Assembly (NCBI RefSeq): GCF_032062135.1
Contig: NC_092864.1
Span: 21,454,447 to 21,518,446, forward strand
DNA: 64,000 nt
Reading direction: 5' to 3'
Origin: Pyxicephalus adspersus
Lineage: Eukaryota > Chordata > Amphibia > Anura > Pyxicephalidae
The notes beneath the pieces are model-generated. The model was not told where the DNA came from and ran no database searches. It worked only from the letters and a program-made list of their open reading frames with translations. The translations under genes and the position numbers were made by a program. How positions within the stretch are numbered: position 1 is the stretch's first letter; each line of letters begins with the position of its first letter. Positions 36,617 to 49,079 of the stretch are shown one piece after another.

Positions 36617-36726
36617 GGGCCTGATTGGGCTGTCCAAGACTGATGAAATCTGGGTTTGGATCTCCCAGGTTCTCACATGACAGTCTACCTTCACCAATCT
36701 TGGGGAGCTTTAATAAATCAGACCCT
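36617..36726. mobile_element. Palindromic MITE, GGGCCTGATTTATTAAA family, short copy
   Basis: Starts GGGCCTGATTGGGCTGTCC and ends GAGCTTTAATAAATCAGACC, reverse complement of the family start. An internally shortened copy. Confidence 0.7.
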
Positions 36727-37020
36727 TTGTTAGGAAGAGTGACTTGCTTGGAACAAAAAAAAAACAAAAACACTTGTAAAAGTAATATTTGCTGAAAAGT
36801 CACATAAACTGAATATCAAAAAATGTACAGCAACTTTTTGTTAGAGAGACTCCAAGAAAACCAGCTTGTTATTTATTGAGGGTATGTTTGCACTTCCTAA
36901 ACAACAATAGGGAGTGACAGTCCTATTTACAGGGGGCTAGTTCACACTTAGTCTTACTTTGGGAAGCCAGAAAATGTTGATCAGCACAGAAAGAGACTAT
37001 ATGCTACATCCTCCACCTTT

Positions 37021-37190
37021 TAGATTGTCAGCTCTTCTGGGCAGGTTCTTCTCCATTCCTGTGTCATTGTTTGTATCTATCTGTCATTTGCTACTCCTAC
37101 TGAATGTATAGCACTGGGTAATATGTTGGTGCTATATAAATACAATTTATTATAAATAATTATTAATATTAATAATAATAATATAATGGC
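37021..37190 (+). mobile_element. L2-type LINE 3' tail
   Basis: TAGATTGTCAGCTCTTCTGG leads to TGGGTAATATGTTGGTGC, TATATAAATAC and a (TAA)n-like tail at 37150-37185. Same tail as 4508-4631 (inverted) and 63535-63772. 5'-truncated, with no coding sequence. Confidence 0.8.
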
Positions 37191-38098
37191 AGCCATGTGA
37201 CCAATCAACTTTTAGGGAACAGGACCTATTTTTCCCAGTAGTGAGAGAATTCAAATATGAGGAGAGTGCTGTATAAGCTAGAAATAGTTTTATATGGTAT
37301 GTTTAATTTTTTTCCTGTGGAAATACTGCCCAATTGGCTTGATGACGGAAATGATGGTTGGAGAATGTTTGAAAGTTGAACTGTATTATAGACTTTCACT
37401 GCTTATACAAAAACCCTAATGTGAGAAGATGTAATAATGGATGATGGGAACAAATAACTGCTATGAATACTTTTATTTGTAAAGCCAAATAATGCCAATT
37501 TTTTATTTGCCTAGATTTTCATATGTCAAATGTGGATTTTTAATCCCTAACCCCAATTAGGTGATAATATGTTAAACATGAGTAACAAATGTGTACAATA
37601 TGATGAAAAATAAGAACTGAATGTTCAGTAAGTCACAAATAATGCAACAACAGGATGTGCCCAATTTTCCTTCTTTCCAACTTAAGCTCTCTGCTGGTCC
37701 TGTGCTATTTAATTCCAATTGAAGGGGAAAGAAATGGCAAAAACCTTTTTTTTGTACAGCAGGAAAGCGCTTTGTGTCCCAGACTTCAGACAGTTCTCAG
37801 CCATCATCATTTCGTGACAAGGTTCCATGTTTTTTAATCCCTGCAGCAAGTACATTCTTCTTGACTGTGCAGCAACTGACGGCGAGATTGAAAAAGGATT
37901 GTTGACTTACTGTACAGATATTTTTCAATACTGACAATAAGTACAAACTCTACAGCAAGAAAAAGAATTATTAGGCGTTCATAATTATGCGTACCAAGGT
38001 CCATAAAAGGAATGTTAGCAAACAAAAGACAATAAGAGCTCAGTGGATGAGCTAAGCCAGGTCTGCACTGGTAATTCATGTATTAGAGCCTAGTGTAA
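37191..38098. other. Unannotated sequence
   Basis: No supported feature. Confidence 0.35.
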
Positions 38099-38368
38099 TG
38101 GAGTTGACCTACTAAATAAATTCAGGCTGCTCACCTACACATTTGAATTTTCACTTTGCAAGGGATAATTCACTTAGCTTTGTGAATGTCGAGAAAATTT
38201 AAGTTGGAAAATATAACCAATCAAGTGCAAAGAAATCTAAAAAAGCAATATTTTTCCTTGCACATGATTGGAAGGTTGAAGTCATCATATCATCATATAA
38301 TTCACTAAGATAAGGAAATGTTCCTTGAAAGGTGCTATTTCACCTTGGTAAGCGAACAGCTAAAATCC
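38099..38368. mobile_element. MITE with TTCACTTTGCAAGGG / CACATGATTGGA blocks, copy 1
   Basis: Begins GTTGACCTACTAAATAAATT, has TTCACTTTGCAAGGGATAAT, TTGCACATGATTGGAAGG and ends in GTAAGCGAACAGC. The outer parts are loosely inverted (left AGGCTGCTCACC, right GCGAACAGC). A second copy is at 56188-56360. No coding capacity. Confidence 0.6.
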
Positions 38369-38666
38369 CAGTGTCTCTTCTCTGCTCTCCTTGCCGGTAG
38401 GTATTTTTACCCATAAACAAATTAATAGTTTTTAAGCATTGCACTGATTAGATAAGCTTGTGATACCATAAACATCTTAAGTGGTCTGAACGCTGTCCAA
38501 TGAAAGAAGGATGTGGCACAGAATATAGTGCTCATAAGAATAGGCGTTTTAATATACTCCAGAAAAAAAACAGACCTCACAGGAGGGACTAATTCAATAC
38601 TCAGCATTTCCCATTACAATGCATTCATAAGTGGCTATGTCCCCACCAAAATAGTCATAATATTTA

Positions 38667-39200
38667 CAGTTAGGTCCATAAATATTTGGACAGAGACAAT
38701 TTTTTTTTAATTTGGTTCTGTGCATTACCACAATTAATTTTAAATGAAAAAACTCAGATGCAATTGAACTGCAGACTTTCAGCTTTGTGGACGTCCAGGT
38801 CTTTTGGCGTTGCTGAGTTCACCAGTGCTTCGTTTCTTTCTCATAACGTACCAAACTGTAGATTTTGCCACTCCTAATATTGTAGCAAGTCAACTCCAGG
38901 CCTTTTATCTGCCTAATTGATAATGACATAACGAAGGAATTGCCGACAGCAGCCCATGAAATAGCCTTTGAGTCAATTGTCCAACTACTTTTGAGCTCCT
39001 GAAATGAAGTGATTGTGTAAAAAAAAGGCTTTAGTTGCTCACATGTTTATGCAATCTTTTTGTTCAACCCACTGAAATAAAGCTAAAAGTCTGCAGTTCA
39101 ACTGCATTTGAGTTGTTTAATTGAAAATCAATTGTGGTAATGTACAGAACCAAAATTAGAAAAAAAGCTGTCTTTGTCCAAATATTTATGAACCTAACTG
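38667..39200 (-). mobile_element. Tc1/mariner element with internal deletion, TA-flanked
   Basis: The element starts CAGTTAGGTCCATAAATATT and ends in its inverted partner AATATTTATGAACCTAACTG. TA lies on both sides (38665-38666, 39201-39202), the mariner duplication. Longer inverted arms include AAGTCTGCAGTTCAA near both ends. Transposase sequence survives only as 38885-38770 on the minus strand. At 534 bp the element cannot encode a full transposase; most of the gene is deleted just after GRP. Confidence 0.9.
38770..38885 (-). pseudogene. Tc1 transposase DNA-binding domain relic
   Basis: The minus strand encodes ATILGVAKSTVWYVMRKK followed by STGELSNAKRPGRP. That is the second helix of a paired-like helix-turn-helix domain and the GRPR-type linker of Tc1 transposases. 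The sequence then jumps to the 3' non-coding part. The N-terminal domain and the DDE catalytic domain are missing. Confidence 0.85.
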
Positions 39201-39202
39201 TA

Positions 39203-41959
39203 TAGTCCAAATATAAAAATACAACTATATAACAACATTATAATTGACTAACATCCCATTTCCTATCCTGGTTGTAGGTCCTCAAGGGCAACACTTCACC
39301 CACCAATGCCATTTTTCCTTTTGTGGGTGTGAGGTCCACACCACCCATATATTATTGCTCCCAGCCAGAACATACTACCATCGGCTTGGGAACAAAAATG
39401 TTACTTGCAGCCCCCCTTTATCACTACCAAAAACTTTACACCATTAACTTTACATTAGGAAATGACACACTGAGATGACTCTGCCACCTTTTTAACCACA
39501 CTCCTAATGCTGCCCCCCGAGGACCTCTATTGCTCACCCTTATTGCCTTCCCCCTAACATAATCCCACCTAAAAAAGTATCCCAACACACTACAACAATA
39601 GTAGACAATGCACTAGAACTTAGGGCTGGATTTTTCATAAAGCTAATTAAGGCCATTGCAGAGTTATTGAGGTTCATAACCGACAGAGAACATTGTATAG
39701 TACTTGTGGTTTCTACTTTTTTGTTCAGAAATAGCATGTAGCAATATTTGACAGCCCAGCACTGTACATAGCTTTAGCTTTGTATATTTTAATGCTGCTT
39801 GGAATAGGGGGGAGACAAGCTGCTGGCCTAGGGGAGAAAAAAGTTTAAATCCGGCCCTGCTAGCACTAAAGTGCACCACAGTTTTTTAAAGTTAGGTGCT
39901 TACTATTCTTTTGTTACCCTACTTGCTCTTTCTTTCAGACTATTGGCTCTGCATCACCATCTTGGGCAATCTACAAAGTTACCTGATACTGCAAATCTTT
40001 TATTGCATATTTTGCTTGGAGTCGCATGGACATTTTAAAGTCTGGCTTGTCCCTTGCAGGCACATTACAATCTTTATTCATTTAAATGGAATATCTATAT
40101 TAGGGTGTGTACAGACTTCTTATTGCTATTGGATGAGGAATATAAACAACTACTGGGTTTTATTTTTTATATTGTTACATTACTGCAAGAACAGGAAGAT
40201 GAGTTTGGACAGTTGACAGGATAGCAACTTAAAGGGCATCTCATCCTTGACTCTTAGCCAAAGAAAAGGGATAATGTAAATCAGTGGTATAGTAACAATA
40301 AATAGTTAAATCTTCAGAACATTGCATATGCCTGACTGTAATGGGTATTCTTTAATTCTTTGCTCACGTTCCACCTCCCACTGCTTTCATTCATTACTAA
40401 AGTGGAGCAATGTTCATTTATATTTATTATCAGATTACTTTTATTGCTACTGTGGTCCTCTAGTGATAGGTCATCACACTGGGACAATGCATCTACTTGA
40501 TTTTTCCCATCAGTGTCCCATGTGTCCACCGCACATTTAAACAGAATAGCCCACAGCTTTCATTAATTTCGTTATGACTGAGCTCACATCCACAAATTAC
40601 CTTCAATTTATTATATTCAAGTGACAGCACAATGAAAGTCCCTCTTGGTAGAAGATCCAATCTGATGTACTAGTTTTCTTTTCTACCCTGAAGAGTTCCA
40701 ACCGTTGTCTATTCAGCAAGTGTCTCATTCATGACTCCAGGGTCTGATTCCCTGCTGTACTAACATACAACGGTAAGCAGGCTTCAAATGAGTTTTATCG
40801 TGATGAACTGTTCGGAGTTGTACTAGCCATAGCCGCTTCTAATGCTGATGGAAGAAGGCTATTAAAACATCACCAACGTTGTTGATCATACAATGACATG
40901 CTTCCCTTCTGGCCATGAATGTGTTAATAGGATTGGCAAAATAGAGTAAAAACTTTGTTCCCTTTGGAAAAAAAAAGGTTTTAGAGGTAAAATTTTTTTT
41001 TTCTTTTTGTAACAAAGCACAGTAACTTAATAAACTTAATTTAGTTAATTTGGTTGTGGTAGGTATACCGCCTATGCATTGTGTCTTACATTTTGAGGCT
41101 GCTAAAGAATACAAGAAGCTGATTAGGTATTGGTACAGAGGGAAGCAAGGTGTTTGGGATGCAGGGATTTTGACGAGTAGAGTGGAAGGTGTCCATTGTT
41201 ATCCACTGGTATGGGGGGAGGGGGGTGGGTATAGGCTAATTTGTATTTATGGCACAAGGTTTTTTAGTTTTATACAGAGTATGAGTTGGACTTTATTTTT
41301 GTTGACTTCCCCCCATTTTATATTTTCCTTAATTTCCTTTTTTGAAGACATAATATTAAGCTGGATGAAATCTCTCCAAATTTAAGAAAAATTCTTTATC
41401 ACACATTTGTTACCAGAACAGTTGTTTCCTCTCACATTATTTTCCAATTAAAACTGTGAAATGCTGGATTTCTTTCTACCCTGGTATCAACAATCACCAG
41501 GATAAATTAAGTTGATGAATCTCCCCAACATGAACACACACAGCAATAAAAACATGAAGAATGCTCATAGAGGCACATGGTACAATCATGATCTGTGATA
41601 TATCAATGATCCCGATATATCCAATTATAAAGACTTAGTGGCCCTGGTGGGGTTGCTGATGCCTAACCAAGTTCTTCACTTGAGTAGCCTAGTGTGCAAG
41701 CCCAGAAAAATCATCAGACCAAGGTAAGTCCAAGACACTCATAACATTTACTACACATTGGGGAACTGAACAATTACTCATCTGGGTTTGGAGATATATG
41801 ATTACTCCTGAGCGTATTTGCTGTAAATGATTTTCCAAAACTAAAAAAATAGTAAATATGGCAACAAAATGTCAAGCATTAAATTAAATCTGTGCATGTC
41901 TGATTCTGCCTTGACAGCAATTCCTACCTTTTAATACTTTCTTTAGATTGTTCTTTCTG
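39203..41959. other. Unannotated sequence
   Basis: No repeat or exon I can support. The open frame 41050-41385 is partly low-complexity (G-rich at 41213-41230) and has no domain. Confidence 0.35.
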
Positions 41960-42330
41960 TGCCATGTCTGTATCAATTTCTGCCCCACTTTATCCACACA
42001 AACTTCTACCCATGCTTTTGATGTCACCTTATGTTACTCTCAACACACATCACCTTTTGCCCCTATCTGCCCTATCACCTTTCCACATTATCTTCTACTC
42101 TCCTATCAATCGCTGTTCCACTCTATCCATAATACATTTTACATTGTACATTTTACATATTACATTTTACCCCACACTAATATTATTACACTCAGCTCTA
42201 TCCACATGACCTTCTTCCCCTCTCTATCCATACCACTTCTTGCCCTACTTCGTCTATTTCACCTTTGTTTCACACTGTTCACATCACTTTCTGCCCAATG
42301 CGCTCCATATCCCTTTCTATCCCACTCCTT
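41960..42330 (+). repeat. Degenerate pyrimidine-rich tandem repeat
   Basis: Recurrent CTATCCAYA, CACTTTCTGCCC and ATCACCTT words at roughly 25-30 bp spacing make a C/T-rich strand. The composition explains the 160-codon open frame here; it is not a gene. The period is approximate. Confidence 0.6.
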
Positions 42331-44022
42331 AGTGCATGAAAGTAATTTCCCTCCTGTTATGGAATACAGAATTTTGGCCAGCTCCTGTACCTTATATGCA
42401 AATAACACACTGAAAAATGAAACATTATGATGGAAGTAACAGGAACAGAATCAATAGTCTACATATTTCTCAGCTTCAAATGTTTTTCAGAATGTATGTT
42501 GGGGTGAAAACGGCATACCCTCTTACATCCAGGCAATATATTTACTCCTGATGTTCATTTCAGGAATAATTTCGTTATTTAGTATCAGGTCGGGTATGGC
42601 TAGCAAACTACTAGACATATATTAAGCTATTTTCTGAATCATTTGTTTCGGCTGAATGGAAGTATTCTTTTGAATTAGGTAATTATTTCCAAGAGACTAT
42701 AGAAATCAATAATGGAATAATTTACCTTTTAAGATATCTATTTTGTTAGAAGATGACACAACATTTTTCTTTTACACTTGGCTCATTAATTAATCACTTA
42801 GAGGGTACAATATGCTGTGTTCTTCAAAATGACCTTCTCAGAGGCTATTTCTTCAATACACTTTATTTTCCTTGAAAGTGAGTTTGTTCAAACTTGAAAT
42901 GTCAAGAGGATGTCACTGAGTTAAGAGCATCACTTTCTAGCCTGTACATGACCCAGGAACCCTGACCCTTCCTCTTGCAATGGATACATTTATTTTAGTA
43001 CTTTGGGAAAAGCATGGGGTACACTTGCATCTGATTGGATTCTAAATTTATTCTTTTGACAAGTCCAGCGGGGGAAACAGAAGATCATTTCTTTGCCGAA
43101 CACTGAGCCAAAATAATTATGATTGTGGCAGATGGTAGAGATAAGTTTAGCAGGTATATCACCCTATCAGTCTCTAGCTTACACTTAAATGTTGCAGAAT
43201 GGTTTTGAAGAACCCTTTAATATTCTGCATTGTTATGACTATAGCAGATGAATGTGATATAGACTAACCTGTAATAAAAGCTGAAAATAAATCTGATGAT
43301 ATTTTGTTTTCCCAGCTTCCCCTTTTCCTCTCTTATTAACATGCTAATTATATTTTTAGATAAAATCTTTCTGCTTTCATTACATACCTTATTTATACCC
43401 ATTTGCATTATGACTATGTCTATGTACTTCTCTATATAATGCAGGCAATTTATGGTTGGTGGGAAGGGCTGACAGGGTGCTCCGTATAGCATTTTGAAAA
43501 CATCACAGCACTCAGTCCTCTTCTCAAAAGCCACCAGTCCTTATATAAACAGTGCCTGGTACATTGGAGAGTTTACATAAATATAAAAATACAATAATAG
43601 ATGTCAGTAGGTATGACCAGGTATGCTGCATGCAGACCAAACAAAGTAGCACCCACCTGGTGATGCTAAACTTACCTGATTAAAAGAACTGAATTCTGAA
43701 TGAAATAGAATGAAAGTGGCTGGCCAGAGACACAAGTGATAGAGAGGAATGGTATGGATGATTCTAGACATTCATCAGTCAGTAAATGGCATGGTTAATC
43801 TGACTTCTAATATATATACGCACTGAGATCGGAGTAAGCAGTTTTAGTACAGAAGAGGAGCCCATGCAACTATGTGAGGTTGAGATTGGAATTTACTTTT
43901 AATAAGATCCATCAACCAATATGCCTATCCTTCCCGTTATGTATGTAACAGAATGGCCTTTCAGAAGAGGATAGCAAACTGCTAAATCAGAGTTCTACCA
44001 GAAGCTTTTCCAGAGACAACTT
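42331..44022. other. Unannotated sequence
   Basis: No supported feature. Confidence 0.35.
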
Positions 44023-44095
44023 GGGTCTGGTTTATATAGCTCCCCAAGAATGTGGGTAATCCAGCAAACCATGAATTTGATGTGGAGTGTTTGGC
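44023..44095 (+). repeat. Half copy of GGGCCTGATTTATTAAA MITE
   Basis: GGGTCTGGTTTATATAGC, CTCCCCAAGAA and GGGTAATCCAGCAAACC match one arm of 9554-9776. Confidence 0.55.
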
Positions 44096-46558
44096 AATAG
44101 GACAGCTTCCATTCCCCTCCTCTTCACCAAAACCAAAAGAGCTGTAAACAATGCTCAGTGATAAGAAAGCAGCAGAGAGAACAGAAATAAATCTGTGGTG
44201 AGGATTTGCACAAATATATTGAGGTTTTTTAATGCCCCAGATAACTTCTCAAATGCCAGAAAGCTTTGCATGCTGCTGTATATTGTGCAGTGACTTCAAT
44301 AAGAATGTTGTTTGAAAGCTAGTGTTAATATCCCCCAGTAGCAGCCATATAATGACCCCTAGTTAAATTACAGCACACTCTCCTTCCTAATTATCTCCCT
44401 TAACACGTACCATCATAAAAAAGACATAAAAACACCTGTAGCATCCAAACATTCCTTGGCCACCATTATAACACCCAGTATTACAACACACAACAACAAT
44501 ATGGTTGATGAATAATACATAACATCCTCATGGAATATTAAAACTATTGATAATAAACCCATGGTATATTAATAAAGCATTAGTAAATGTGGTCACAAGT
44601 AATGAAAGGTCATGGAGCATGAAGCAGAATTTACTGTTTATTGTAACTGCACAAAGAAAATATTCAATATCAACATTCAATATAAGTGAGCAATAAGAAA
44701 AATAAATCAGGGTACCTATGACCCTACACATTATTGGGACCCTTATGGCTTTATTTAGGGAGCAGCTAGTGAAAATGTAACATTTGTTAGTATTTTTTCC
44801 TTCTTAATAACCAGCTACAATTTATATATACTGTATGGGGGATGTCCTGCCAAAGGATTTGTATTTACGTCCATCTAGTCCTGAAATGTACACAGCTTTA
44901 TTAGATCGCCTGACTTTTCTTTAATTTAGGTATATAACACACATAAGTCACATCTCAGCTCCCCGCCTTGCAAAAGAAAATTTGAAGAGCAGCAACAGAC
45001 TAATGAGGTAATCTCTCCGCTCTTTCATCACCTTTTATCATGTTCGATGCAGCACTCTCCACTGGCTATCCATTCCTACTCTTATTAATAAATTCTTATG
45101 GAGGAGAAAAGCCTACAGAGGAGAAACCATTGCTAAGTAGAGTAACGTCTAACTTTAAATGCATGTGTTATACATTCTGTCTGCATACATTTTACATTAA
45201 CCACTTTAAGCCATGTCAGGCAATAGTCCTGAGAGACATTATAGCTGATTAGTAGCATAGGATGAACCAACAACAAACCACCAAAATGGAGCCACCTGAT
45301 AAGCCCTGTTTTGTGGGTAATCCTAAGTCTTTTACAAAGAACCCATCAAAAAAGTCAAGGTGCCATTAAAGAAAAACTTGCAACGCAACTAGAAACCCCA
45401 AGGCTGATGGGTAGTGTACCTTGACCTTCTAAATGACTCTTTTGGATTGAACTTCCCAACTCTTCTCATTCCAACCCTTCTGCAATTCTTCCTAACCATG
45501 AAGCCAGCCACCTCCAACAAGTAAGTTTTTATTTATTTCATTTCCATCCTCCAGGCCCAACTATAATGAAAGAGGTACCACCAAAAAATAGCCATAGGGT
45601 AAGAGTAAATGAAATTACTTTTTTTAATTTTTTTTTATTGATTATTTTGTTTTATGTTGAATGGTTCCATTTTTACTTTATTGTCAAAAACGAGTCTGAT
45701 CTGCTCACCTAGAGCTTTGTTCATCTTGGATCTAGGAAGACAAAAATACATCTACCTGCCCTGTCTTATCCTACATTTATATTCCCTTGTCCTTTTCACA
45801 TCCTTTTCATTGTAACCATCTGTGGACTAAACAAAAGGCTGTTGAAACACTAAACTCTAAAACAGAATTGGCTTTTCCTGTAATGGGCGCTAATAGTTAC
45901 CATGGTTACAGCTGAGCTAGATGTAAACTGAAGGTTGCTGACTTTTAATTAAGTATTTATAATGCCAACTGTAAACTTAAAAAAATACAATCTTGCCATA
46001 ACCATGTAAACGTTCAGAGAGAAAAGGATGTTTCTTATTAAAGAGGTTACAGCAGTAAATGTGAAATAAACTAGCACCGATATATTACGCCTTGGTCTCC
46101 ACATTCACGTGTCTTGTCCTTGTTCACACTTGTAAACCGGGTAGTAGCTCCCTGGTACAAGATGAACGGCTGCCATGGACCCAAGAGCAGCAAACTACAC
46201 TGCAGGTCAATATTGCCCATGTTGCCTTGACGGTTGCAGTGCGGTTTTTCCTCCAGAGGAGAATTAGAAATCACACAGTCAGAAGCAAACATCAGCCAGA
46301 AGCCACTTCCAGAAATTGCATCACAACGGGTAAAAATGGGTGCAAAAATGGGTACCAGTTGTTCAAATTTGGTTTAGTTAGAGCATGAGTCTTCTGTTCA
46401 ATGTTGTGGACAACTGCATGTCTGAAATGGGCCTTAGGAGTGCATTACTCCAATGTGCTCATTGCATCCTATATGGTTGCTTTGCTTGGCCAATACAGGG
46501 CAATAAAGCAACAGGGCAGCATGCATAGTGAATGTTAAATAGTTTTTTAAAGGAAATG
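44096..46558. other. Unannotated sequence with an X-box-like site
   Basis: GTTACCATGGTTAC at 45896-45909 differs by little from the RFX X-box consensus and is followed by CAGCTG. No gene found. 46090-46370 looks repeat-like but has no second copy here. Confidence 0.3.
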
Positions 46559-47349
46559 TAGGCCTGGAGCTGAAAGGAAGCAAAAAAGCAAAGGTGTAAG
46601 GCCTGCATGACAAGGGGCCCAGATCATCCTAGCAAGGTGAGGGTTAAGGAAGCTTCTTGAAAGGAGTGGAGGTTAGTGAGAGGATTGGGTACGTAAAATT
46701 GGGTGGGAGGGTTCAACAAGGTGTGAAACGGCCAGGGCGAAGGGAGGGGCAAAGTTTAGGCCAGTGGTGAAAAATTTCCTATCAGCCTACCCCTTGTGTT
46801 TGGTCAGGGGGTAGATTCAGGGTTGTTTATGGTTGGCGGCTGTGTTTCTGGAAGGCAATGGTTTGGGAAGTGCTATGGAGAGTGGGGAACATGTCTGTGG
46901 TATTTGTGTCCTCTATGTTGAAAAGGGGTGGTAAATAGGCAAGTCTGGTTAAACGTGGCAAAGGTCTGCAAATGGCTGATATCAGCATCTGGGCCAGGGT
47001 TGCAGCGGCTGGGAGACAAAAATAACATGCTTTTGCAGGCATAGGTAGCCAGAGATTGAGGGGTTTGGAGGCCTTCTGAGAACAGCAGTCAAAAAGTAAT
47101 GTGGGTAAATTGGGTTTCGTTAAGTTGTGGTTAAATTATTGATAGGTTTTTATTATATTATATAATATGTGGTATTTATTAATAAAGTAAAATGTTGGTT
47201 AACAAGTAAAGAATTTTTGTTAATATAGAATTGCTGATCTATCCAATTGTGTTCCAATATATGGGGTAAGTGCATTTTTGAGTAAATGGGGCTGGTCAGC
47301 AAAAGGGTGGGGTGGGGGGTGAGGGGGCTTCAGGGTTACCCTAGTCAAG
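46559..47349 (+). repeat. Unclassified dispersed repeat of about 750 bp, copy 2
   Basis: Same block order as 35157-35886, starting TAGGCCTGGAGCTGAA and ending CCCTAGTCAAG. It has an extra AT-rich stretch (47150-47225) with ATTAATAAAGTAAAATG that carries a polyadenylation-like AATAAA. The copies share orientation and lie about 11 kb apart. Confidence 0.7.
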
Positions 47350-49079
47350 AGTCTGCTTTTTTAAAGCTCTGCAAATGTGGTGGGTTAACATGAACAATAA
47401 CAGGGCAAATTCCAGTACTTACACTGCTTGCCTAAAATAAATAAATAAAAAATCTTTTATTATGTTACTGTGTCTTTTATTTTTGCCTATAACATATCTT
47501 TAAAATTGCAATGGCTTGACAATATGCAGGCAAAAAAATGTGAATCCTGACATTACATGGACAATAAGTGGACAATCATATACATTCTGCTAATAACAAA
47601 CTGTCAATAGTTACAGTAGTGGGCAAAAAATTAGAAATTATTATCATTAAATCATTAAGTATGGAAATACATGCACAACAAACTGGGAGCTGTGACCACA
47701 TTTTCTCTTAAAACTTCTTCAGCCATTTCCCTAGAAAAAATGTCCCCCTTCCCCTACTCCAGCAAACATTTTTCTCTTTCCTTCCTATCAACAAAAAGTA
47801 CCTACTCCAGTTAAAACTTATGCACAACACTAATCAGGCCTTGATGGAGAGTGGTGCCTGGTGCAGTAAGCAGAGGTCTACTAGGCTCCCCCTCAACAAA
47901 TGAAAATCTAAAACTGGAATGTAAAGGTTGGGGGGTTTGGAATGTAAAGGTGGACAGTTTGGAATGCCCCTCAGCTCTGTATCTAAGATCGGCAAAGGCC
48001 AGGCATATTATCCCAATTCAGGTGCTTCTGTAGAGCCATGAGCAACACATCCCATGGCTTTGCAGGGATCCATCCATCGCAGTAATGCGTGGTTCCGACA
48101 CTTCCGACAGTTGTAGCACTCAGCACATGGCTGTACCTGGGTTGGCACCATTGTTTAAAACAGACCTCTGGCCAGCCAACTACATACACATTTAAAACAC
48201 AGACTGTACATATAACAGTATTTCAGTTTTATTCATCCTCTCTATTGATTGGCATATCTCCACTATATATAACCGTTGGCATTCAGTAATCCTTAATTCC
48301 TGTTTTTAGTGCCACCAGCCTATTGCCGTTTTTGTTTCTGTTCATTTCATAATCATTTATCATGTAAGATGAGAATAAACTAATTAATCAATTGAGTTTG
48401 TAAATAATCAGGTCTGCTCCATACTACATATTGATAGGAGATAACGTGATTAGTTTGTATGGTATATGGTAAGCCTAATGAGGTCCCTATAGCAGTAGGG
48501 TTTCCGTGGGTTCTAATCTTTTCCATCTAAATTAGAAAAAAATGTTTTTGGCTTGACAAACACTTTAGAATGATCAGCAATGGTCACCAGTGATATATCA
48601 GAATTCCTCTTCCAGTGTAGCCTCCACTACATAGAACAACTGGAGATTGATTTATTACCATAGGCTCCAGTGATGAAAGTTTTGGTTCATGTCTTACTTC
48701 TTTACATTGGTACAGATGTACAAATGTTTAATAAGAATTCTTTTAAGAGTGTTTTGACCAATTTATATTTGCATAAATAGCGGGCAGGCAGACGTGATCC
48801 CGTGACGCCTTAATCTGTCGCCTACCAGAAAGCTTAATTATGACAGTGGGGATTTCATTAGCTGGTTGAATGTAGTTAAAACATATGCAGGAGGCTCAGT
48901 GAATTTGTCTGGCTATTTGCAGACCCATCAGGGTGCATTGTTATTTGCGTTCTTAAACACTTATTTATTTGATGTGTTGTTCTACAGTGAAATGGAAAAG
49001 CTTTTAAAATATATTCTGACAGTTTGTAGAATTATAAAGCATTTAAATGCCAAATATTTGTGAAAGTTCGCATTTATAA
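47350..49079. other. Unannotated; candidate conserved element 48740-49060
   Basis: 48740-49060 has an octamer ATTTGCAT (48767-48774), GTGACGCC and TTAATTATGACAG-type words, and matches no repeat I recognise. The rest is featureless. Confidence 0.3.

Noticed and set aside
41948..42430. 160-codon open frame
   Set aside because: Produced by pyrimidine-rich tandem sequence; the peptide is low-complexity and has no domain.
47983..48289. Overlapping frames on both strands with Trp/Cys-rich peptide
   Set aside because: Could be an unknown repeat, but no conserved motif and no second copy in the window.
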